Positions 59,161 to 64,000 of a stretch of 64,000 nucleotides of DNA are shown here, one piece after another. This DNA is from Geodermatophilus sp. DSM 45219 (GTDB lineage: Bacteria > Actinomycetota > Actinomycetes > Mycobacteriales > Geodermatophilaceae), in NCBI RefSeq assembly GCF_900104025.1, contig NZ_FNIQ01000004.1:516627-580626 (forward strand), in the 5' to 3' direction. Numbering within the stretch: position 1 is the first letter of the stretch; each line of letters starts with the position of its first letter. The notes under the pieces are model-generated. The model was given only the letters and a program-made list of their open reading frames with translations. It was not told where the DNA came from and ran no database searches. Made by a program: the position numbers and the translations under genes.

Positions 59161-59175
59161 TGACAGTAGCTGTCA
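59161..59175. promoter_or_regulatory. Candidate TetR operator
   Basis: TGACAG-TAG-CTGTCA, a perfect inverted repeat with a 3-nt centre, 27 nt upstream of the TetR start and 110 nt from the divergent oxidoreductase start. A second element, GCTAG-GT-GCTAG as a direct repeat, lies between it and the start. Confidence 0.65.
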
Positions 59176-59202
59176 AAGTTGCTAGGTGCTAGCATTTGTG
59201 AC

Positions 59203-59796
59203 ATGGCCGGTACGGGAGTTCGTGAGGTCGCGCGGCGCGCCGTCCACGCCGAGATCACCTCGGCCGCGGAGTTCCTCTTCCGGGAGCAGGGCTACGACGC
59301 AACCACGGTCGACCAGATCGCCGAACGCGTGGGCATGTCCCAACGGACGTTCTTCCGGCACGTCGGAACCAAGGAGGACCTGGTCCTGGCCGAGTTCGAC
59401 CGGCAGTCGGAGCGCATGGTGGCAGACCTGCAGTCGCGCCCGGCCGGGGAGGACCCGTGGACATCCCTGCGGCACGCCTTTGAGGTCGTCGTCGGCCAAC
59501 GCGAAGACCCGACCGTCCGCGAGCGAGCCAAGCTGATGATGTCGATCGTCGAGACCAGCGGCACCCTTCGCGCCGCGTACTTCGACCGGATGGACCTCGT
59601 CCAGCGTCAACTCGTCGATGTCCTCCTGGGACGTGCCCACAACACTGAAAGTCGCGTCATCATGCGCGCCCTCGTCGGTGCCGCCTTCGCTGCACTCCAC
59701 GCCGTCAGCGAGAACTGCGACCTCGACGACGGGCCAGACACCTTCGCCGCCGACCTCGACCAAGTCCTTGCTCGACTGGCGCCCGCCGTCGTCTGA
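59203..59796 (+). CDS. TetR-family regulator
   Basis: 197 residues. The N-terminal HTH is clear (EFLFREQGYDATTVDQIAERVGMSQRTFFRHVGTKEDLVLAEF, seen by its TTVDQIAERVGMSQRTFFRHV core at about 32-52), followed by a variable ligand-binding domain with a Cys near residue 178. The ATG lies 7 nt after TAGCAT, so leaderless start is possible. Likely represses the divergent oxidoreductase gene and itself through the palindrome at 59161. Confidence 0.9.
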   Translation: MAGTGVREVARRAVHAEITSAAEFLFREQGYDATTVDQIAERVGMSQRTFFRHVGTKEDLVLAEFDRQSERMVADLQSRPAGEDPWTSLRHAFEVVVGQREDPTVRERAKLMMSIVETSGTLRAAYFDRMDLVQRQLVDVLLGRAHNTESRVIMRALVGAAFAALHAVSENCDLDDGPDTFAADLDQVLARLAPAVV

Positions 59797-60186
59797 CGCA
59801 CAGATCCTGCGAGGAATGGGGCCTTGCTCACTGCGTCTTCTATGTGCCAGCCAGGCCGAACAGGAGGCAAGGCGCCAAGACCCATGCGCCAACTCGGCGC
59901 TGTGCGTTCAAGGTCACGCGACCATCATGTGGCCTGAACGATGCCAGAGCCGGAACTGCAGAGCGGTGTCCCAAAGTGGGCCGCTCAAGGACGCCCCGGT
60001 TACTGCGGCAGGCGGAGGTCCCAGGCCTCCTCGTAGGCCGAGACGAGCCAGCCGTCGCAGCGGTCGACGGGTGGCTCGCGAGACCGCCGACGAGGCGGGT
60101 GACGCCGTGCTCTCCGACGCTCTCGCGAGCGGAGGATCTGTGACACGACGGATGCGAGCAGCGCCCACCCCTCGGATGATGCCAGC
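59797..60186. other. 390-nt stretch without a convincing gene
   Basis: No frame has a believable start and composition. It contains repeat copy B (59967-59993) and fragments such as GGCCTTGCTCACTGCG of no known origin. It separates the TetR gene from the lipase-like gene. Confidence 0.5.
59967..59993 (+). repeat. Degenerate 27-bp repeat, copy B
   Basis: TGTCCCAAAGTGGGCCGCT followed by CAAGGACG. AGCGG just before and CCGCT inside make an extra short stem. Matches copy C at about 20 of 27 positions. Confidence 0.65.
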
Positions 60187-61059
60187 ATGCCGACCACCGC
60201 CAGCTTCCCGTCGCCGGCCGACGGGCTCGCCATCGCCACGTACGAATGGGACGACGTCACGGGCGGCCCCGTCGGGGTGGTCCAGCTGGTGCACGGGTTG
60301 GCCGAGCACGGGCCCCGCTACGACCGGTTCGCCCGGGCCTTGAACGCGGCCGGGTTCCTGGTGTCGGCCGCCGACAACCGTGGCCACGGAGCGTCGGTGT
60401 CCGAGGATGTCCCGCTGGGCAGCTTCGGCGCGGCCGGGGTCGACGGCTTCGTGGCCGACATCGGCGCGCACGCGCGCCTGCTGGCCTCGCAGCATCCGGA
60501 CGTGCCGCTGTTCGCCTTCGCCCACTCGCTCGGCTCGATGGGCATGCAGATCGCACTCCTGGCCGAGCCGGTCCGCTACGGCGGCGTGGTGCTCAGCGGC
60601 TCGACGACCCTCGACGGCCTCGGCGGCGTCCTCGCCGGCCTACCCGCCGACCAGCCGGGGCTGGCCGCGTTCAACGCCGGCTTCGAGCCGCGCACCGGCT
60701 TCGAATGGCTCAGCCGCGACCCCGCAGAGGTCGACGCGTACGTGGCCGACCCGCTGTGCGGGTTCCCCACCGAGGACGCGATCATCGGCGGCGTCCTAGG
60801 GCAGGCCGAGCGCACCGCCGAGCCGTCGCAGATCCGGCCGGACCTGCCGCTCCTGCTGATCTCCGGCGACCGGGACCCGGTCGGCGGCCCGGGCGGGAGC
60901 AATGTCATGGCACTGGCCGACCGCTACCGCTCGGCCGGACTCACCGACGTCACGGCCACTCTGTACCCCGAGGCCCGGCACGAACTGGTCAACGAGACCA
61001 TCCGCGACGAGGTCACCGCCGACGTCATCGGCTGGCTCCGGGCGCACCTGCCGGGGTGA
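60187..61059 (+). CDS. Serine alpha/beta hydrolase (monoacylglycerol-lipase-like)
   Basis: 290 residues. Oxyanion segment VVQLVHGLAEHGPRYDRFA (HG), DNRGHGAS, and nucleophile Ser in AHSLGSMG (about 119); the acid is in LLLISGDRDPV and the base His in EARHELVNE. The HGLAEHGPRY motif is the monoglyceride lipase/lysophospholipase signature. No signal peptide. ATG at 60187. Nearest neighbour after the stop is a VOC gene with its own promoter. Confidence 0.88.
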   Translation: MPTTASFPSPADGLAIATYEWDDVTGGPVGVVQLVHGLAEHGPRYDRFARALNAAGFLVSAADNRGHGASVSEDVPLGSFGAAGVDGFVADIGAHARLLASQHPDVPLFAFAHSLGSMGMQIALLAEPVRYGGVVLSGSTTLDGLGGVLAGLPADQPGLAAFNAGFEPRTGFEWLSRDPAEVDAYVADPLCGFPTEDAIIGGVLGQAERTAEPSQIRPDLPLLLISGDRDPVGGPGGSNVMALADRYRSAGLTDVTATLYPEARHELVNETIRDEVTADVIGWLRAHLPG

Positions 61060-61120
61060 CGAGCCTGGTGGCTCCCTATGAACACGACCGACTTGAGTGC
61101 GCGGCCGGGACTTGACGTCG

Positions 61121-61139
61121 CACTTGCATTTTGCAAGTG
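61121..61139. promoter_or_regulatory. Candidate HxlR operator
   Basis: CACTTGCA-TTT-TGCAAGTG, a perfect 19-bp inverted repeat, just downstream of TTGACG (61112-61117) and 8 nt ahead of the VOC start. The HxlR-family gene in this operon is the natural ligand, giving autorepression. Confidence 0.7.
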
Positions 61140-61147
61140 TCGCCCGC

Positions 61148-61552
61148 ATGAGCCTCTTCATCACCTGCCCGGTCGAGAGCGTCGAGCGCGCGACCGCCTT
61201 CTACACCGCCCTCGGCTGGACCCTCAACGCCGAGATGTCCGATCACAACGTGTCGTGCTTCGCGATCGCGCCCGAGCAGTACGTCATGCTCGGCAGCCGC
61301 GAGATGTACGCGAGCGTCGGCGGCGTCGAGGAGCTGGTCGGTGGACCCCACACGCCCTCCAAGGTCACGGTCTCGTTCGACCTCGGCAGCCGCGTAGCGG
61401 TCGACGAGCTCACCGAGCGCGCCGGCGCCGCAGGCGGGCGGATCGGTGACACCGACGACTACCCCTTCATGTACCAGCGCCAGTTCGACGACCTCGACGG
61501 CTACCACTACTCGCCGTTCTGGATGAAGCCGGACGCCGATCCGAGCGCGTGA
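61148..61552 (+). CDS. VOC (glyoxalase/bleomycin resistance-fold) protein
   Basis: 134 residues. Starts MSLFITCPVESVERATAFYTALGW, the usual beginning of a VOC half-domain; the second half (KVTVSFDLGSRVAVDELTERA; FDDLDGYHYSPFWM) completes one two-fold module. Candidate metal or substrate residues are scattered, so the activity is unclear (thiol lyase, dioxygenase or antibiotic binding). The stop overlaps the HxlR gene (GTGA), so the two form one operon. Confidence 0.85.
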   Translation: MSLFITCPVESVERATAFYTALGWTLNAEMSDHNVSCFAIAPEQYVMLGSREMYASVGGVEELVGGPHTPSKVTVSFDLGSRVAVDELTERAGAAGGRIGDTDDYPFMYQRQFDDLDGYHYSPFWMKPDADPSA

Positions 61553-61830
61553 GCGACCTCGCCGCGGCCCTCGAGATTGTCGGAGCCCGGTGGGCACTGC
61601 TCATCGTGGAGCGGCTGCTCGACGGGCCGCAGCGATACGGCGATCTGCAGCGCGACCTCGGAGTGCCCACGAACATGCTCGCGACCCGCCTGCGCCAACT
61701 CGAAGCGGCCGGCGTACTGACCCGTCTGCCGCTCCGGCACAACACCCGGGCCTACGCGCTGACCGATCGCGGGCTTGCCTTACGCGAGGCGATCGTCGCG
61801 CTCGCACGCTGGGGCGCCGAGCAGGCCTAG
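61549..61830 (+). CDS. HxlR-family winged-helix regulator (truncated form)
   Basis: 93 residues. The HxlR core is present: GARWALLIVERLLDGPQRYGDLQRDLGVPTNMLATRLRQLEAAGVLTRLPLRHNTRAYALTDRG, read by parts; only the long terminal helices are short. GTG start inside the VOC stop. It probably binds the palindrome in front of the VOC gene and senses a reactive small molecule. Confidence 0.88.
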   Translation: MSDLAAALEIVGARWALLIVERLLDGPQRYGDLQRDLGVPTNMLATRLRQLEAAGVLTRLPLRHNTRAYALTDRGLALREAIVALARWGAEQA

Positions 61831-61882
61831 GTGTGGCGCGGAGTCACGACGCGCTACAGGGGCTCAGCCCCGTTGCGGGGCC

Positions 61883-61909
61883 TGTCTCATAGTGGGCCGC
61901 TTCGGGACA
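61883..61909 (+). repeat. Degenerate 27-bp repeat, copy C
   Basis: TGTCTCATAGTGGGCCGCT followed by TCGGGACA. The ends TGTC/GACA are inverted, so the unit can fold. Lies 28 nt ahead of a small gene whose other side carries copy D. Confidence 0.65.
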
Positions 61910-61937
61910 CCCGGCCTGGGACACTCCGCCGGTGCCC

Positions 61938-62183
61938 ATGACGCATGAGGCGGGTGATCGGCGGGATCTCGAACGTCTGGCGCTCGCGGAGTGGCCGGGG
62001 CAAGCCGGTGTCCGAGTCCAGTCGGTGACTGTTGTGGGCGACCGCGCCGAGGTCGCTCTCGACGTGAACGGCAACTACGACTACTGGGTGTACTACCAGC
62101 GGGACGGCAACGGCTGGCAGGAGCCGGCGTCCGGCAACGGACCGATGACCGACTGGCAGAACACAAGCGTCATTCAGTGGTGA
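61938..62183 (+). CDS. Small protein, unknown, bracketed by repeat copies C and D
   Basis: 81 residues. The middle RAEVALDVNGNYDYWVYYQRDGNGW is rich in aromatics and beta-type, without hydrophobic membrane segments or Cys. It reads like a small domain of the kind found in single-gene accessory cassettes. Starts ATG 61938; GTG 61932 is two codons earlier. Nothing else in the window is related. Confidence 0.55.
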   Translation: MTHEAGDRRDLERLALAEWPGQAGVRVQSVTVVGDRAEVALDVNGNYDYWVYYQRDGNGWQEPASGNGPMTDWQNTSVIQW

Positions 62184-62490
62184 GTCGTCGCCGCCCGAGC
62201 CGTGCCCCGTGAGGTGTCCCCAAGTAGGCCGCTATGGGCGACTCGCGACACGGCTGGACCACCGACGACCTGCAGCCCTGTCCCGCAAGCCGAACCCCGT
62301 TACGGCCGCGGCCGCCTGGCCCCGTTGAGCGACGCGTGTCATCTCGTAGTAGACGGCTGACCGGGGCGCCGGTGCCAGCACTGACCAGCTGGAGCACGAG
62401 GAGCAGCCCTTTGCGCCGATGAGATCGAGCGGTCCGCCCAGTCCGACCGGTACGAGCATCAGCCGTGACACCAGCAGATGGGAGATCGCG
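62184..62490. other. 307-nt stretch without a convincing gene
   Basis: Contains repeat copy D at 62215-62241 and otherwise only short frames without ribosome sites. The next gene starts at 62491 after GATGGGAGA. Confidence 0.5.
62215..62241 (+). repeat. Degenerate 27-bp repeat, copy D
   Basis: TGTCCCCAAGTAGGCCGCT followed by ATGGGCGA. The right end has lost the GACA half. It lies 32 nt beyond the stop of the small gene at 61938. Confidence 0.55.
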
Positions 62491-62805
62491 ATGTCCTTCC
62501 AGGCCTACCTCGACACCATCGAGGCCAAGACCGGCCTCACTCCTCGCGAGCTGCTCGCCATCGCCGCTGAGCGCGGCTTAGACGGTCCGGACACCAAGGC
62601 GGGCGCCGTGGCCGAGTGGCTCAAGGCCGACTACGGACTCGGCCGCGGTCATGCCATGGCGTTGTTCCACGTCATCAGGAACGGGCCGGGCATCGACAGC
62701 AAGCACGTCGGCAGCAGTGGGCCCCACCGGGACGAGACCGATGTGCTGTGGCTGGACGGTGTTGCCACCAAGCCGCCCGGCGGGACCGTCGGCACAGCAA
62801 GTTGA
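62491..62805 (+). CDS. DUF4287-domain protein
   Basis: 104 residues. The conserved part SFQAYLDTIEAKTGLTPRELLAIAAERGL plus AGAVAEWLKADYGLGRGHAMALFHVI is the DUF4287 helical domain found in small actinobacterial and proteobacterial proteins, sometimes fused to YdhG-like domains. The end is hydrophilic and disordered. ATG after GATGGGAGA. Function unknown. Confidence 0.82.
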   Translation: MSFQAYLDTIEAKTGLTPRELLAIAAERGLDGPDTKAGAVAEWLKADYGLGRGHAMALFHVIRNGPGIDSKHVGSSGPHRDETDVLWLDGVATKPPGGTVGTAS

Positions 62806-63000
62806 CCCACAGGACGCCAAGGACCCCGGCGCCGTCCCGCACGAGGAACCCGCTACGGCGACGCTCGGGCGGGCCAGAGCAGCAGCCAGCCACTGTCCGC
62901 GGAGGATCCCCAAGCGGTGACAGTCGGGCATCCGCGACTGGTGGTCGGCCCTCCTGGGCCTCTAACTTCGGTATTTGTGTGTGACTCGGTTGTGCAGCCC

Positions 63001-63645
63001 GTGGATCTGCAGACAGTTCGGGCGTCCTATGACCGGGTAGCCGACAACTACGTCGCGATGAATGTCGGGGATCTGGCGCCGGCCACGTGGCTGCGTGCCG
63101 CCCTCGGAGCGTTCGCCGAGGATGTCCGCGCCCTCGGGCCGGTGCTCGACGTCGGCTGTGGCCCGGGAACGGTCACCGCCCACCTCGCGGGGCTGGGAAT
63201 CGACGTCTCCGGCGTCGACCTGTCGCCGCGGATGATCGCGCACGCCCGCCGGCTGCACCCTGAGCTGCGGTTCGCCGTCGCCTCCGCCACCGACCTCGAC
63301 CTGGCCGAGGCATCGCTCGGTGGCGTCCTGGGCTGGTGGTCGCTGTTCAACCTGCCCCGCGAGGTGCTGCCCGACGTGCTCGCCTCATTCGCCCGGGCGC
63401 TGGTTCCCGGTGGGCAGCTCCTGCTGGGAACGCACGCAGGCGACGGCGACATCGAGCGCACCGAGGTCTACGGCATGCCTGTCACCTGGACGACCCATCT
63501 GTGGCTGCCCGAGCAACTGACCGCCCTGCTTGCCGAGACCGGCCTCCAGCCGGTTGCCGAGCTGCGGCTGCCTCCGACTCCTGCGGCTGCCTCGGCCCCC
63601 GCTCTGCCGGCCCAGGTGGTCCTCGCTGCTCGGCGGCCGAGCTGA
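63001..63645 (+). CDS. SAM-dependent methyltransferase (class I)
   Basis: 214 residues. SAM motif I is VLDVGCGPGTVTAHLAGLG (DVGCGPG), motif II is GVDLSPRMIAHAR, and later GWWSLFNLPREVLPDVLASFARALVPGGQLLLGTH shows post-I motifs. Typical small-molecule type. GTG 63001 starts VDLQTVRASYD, the usual beginning of this family; GTG 62992 and 62977 are alternatives. Not linked to any partner. Confidence 0.82.
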   Translation: MDLQTVRASYDRVADNYVAMNVGDLAPATWLRAALGAFAEDVRALGPVLDVGCGPGTVTAHLAGLGIDVSGVDLSPRMIAHARRLHPELRFAVASATDLDLAEASLGGVLGWWSLFNLPREVLPDVLASFARALVPGGQLLLGTHAGDGDIERTEVYGMPVTWTTHLWLPEQLTALLAETGLQPVAELRLPPTPAAASAPALPAQVVLAARRPS

Positions 63646-63905
63646 CCTCATCCGAATGGGGACTGGGTCGATCACCAATCCTCTGCGGGACGCGGCCGGC
63701 TCACCGACCAGGCGGCCTCTGGTGCGTCGGTAGCCGTTCCTCTTGCGGCCACGCAGTCTTCGCTTCCAAGGCGCGCCCGGGCAGCGCTCGAAGTCCCGTG
63801 CCGCGTAGCCTCCGCTCGACTGGACCGGGCTGCCGCCATAGAGAAGTCGAGACGGTGCGAGGTCTGGGTCAGGATCCGCCCTGGTCTTGTCGTGCCACTT
63901 CTGCC

Positions 63906-64000
63906 TGGTGTGCCCCGCGTTCCGTGGAGTCGCTTGGCTGGACTTCATGCCACGGTCATGGATGGTCGGTTCTCGAACTCTATGGGGGTGAGCCAGCCGA
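63906..64000 (-). mobile_element. Right end of an IS3-family insertion sequence (partial)
   Basis: The transposase end at 63945-64000 is followed on the minus strand by a short untranslated tail that ends near 63906 (minus-strand TGGTGTGCCCCGCG reversed). This looks like the terminal inverted repeat zone of an IS3-type element, most of which lies beyond the window. The exact edge cannot be proved without the other end. The preceding 63646-63905 shows no gene. Confidence 0.65.
63945..64000 (-). CDS. IS3-family transposase, C-terminal end (partial)
   Basis: The last codons, read on the minus strand, give GWLTPIEFENRPSMTVA and a TGA. The TPxEFE motif near the C-terminus is the hallmark of the IS3-type integrase core (OrfB). 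Only 17 codons are inside the window, so the group (IS2, IS407 or other) cannot be told. Confidence 0.78.
   Translation of the reverse strand, partial: GWLTPIEFENRPSMTVA

Noticed and set aside
59962..59985. Integron attC site.
   Set aside because: There are short stems, but no GTTRRRY/RYYYAAC boxes and no integrase in the window.
63646..63948. Basic minus-strand frame (ends near 63385) running from the insertion sequence end.
   Set aside because: It crosses the methyltransferase gene in antisense and resembles no known protein.

Overview
The window is very GC-rich DNA with gene families typical of Actinobacteria: a DUF222/HNH protein with a LexA-type box, an actinobacterial Tad/Flp pilus locus, a coenzyme-F420-type NADP oxidoreductase, the glnA2/glnE neighbourhood with panB and nadE, DUF2795, and an Rv2629-like protein. 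GTG starts and 1-4 nt stop/start overlaps are frequent. The mix looks like Geodermatophilaceae (Blastococcus/Modestobacter/Geodermatophilus), but no rRNA or other marker is present to prove it. No rRNA, tRNA or CRISPR array was seen.

Layout. 0-5 kb: MFS transporter, SOS-boxed HNH protein, lipoprotein, small membrane protein. 4.3-12 kb: one tight Tad pilus cluster (prepilin peptidase, flp, tadE, TadG-like, cpaB, cpaE, cpaF, tadB, tadC). 12-13.1 kb: an AbiEi/DUF559-type endonuclease-like gene framed by two copies of a 47-bp palindrome. 13-21 kb: small stress-type proteins, a thioesterase gene broken by an internal deletion, a dehalogenase-like hydrolase, ChaB-like protein, M24 peptidase, diguanylate cyclase, cupin. 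21-39 kb: F420-type oxidoreductase, glycosyltransferase, panB-nadE, slipin, universal stress protein/MarR pair, a SufR-like regulator with a micro-ORF/folE/flavoprotein reductase operon, then glnA2, a GATase and glnE, CDGSH and haem-oxygenase-like proteins. 39-50.7 kb: SDR, lipoprotein, three-subunit molybdenum hydroxylase, CobW GTPase with a small Cys protein, and a LacI-controlled operon (asparaginase family, cyclic-imidase-like hydrolase, NCS1 permease). 50.8-55 kb: MetE-like protein, cstA and its YbdD partner.

From about 55.1 kb to the end the character changes. Genes become single units separated by long empty stretches, many with their own palindromic operator (LysR/EamA, TetR/F420-type reductase, HxlR/VOC). 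Four copies of a degenerate 27-bp repeat occur there, and the window ends in the 3' end of an IS3-family transposase. I read this as accessory, probably mobile DNA.

Two systems look most worth following. The first is the LacI operon at 46.1-49.5 kb, which could form a complete uptake and hydrolysis route for cyclic imides; two near-identical palindromic operators sit in its divergent promoter. The second is the pair of repeat families: the 47-bp palindrome flanking the DUF559 gene, and a 60-bp hairpin placed exactly at two convergent gene junctions. Many genes also appear to be leaderless, with a -10-like TAnnn(T/C) box 6-7 nt before the start codon.
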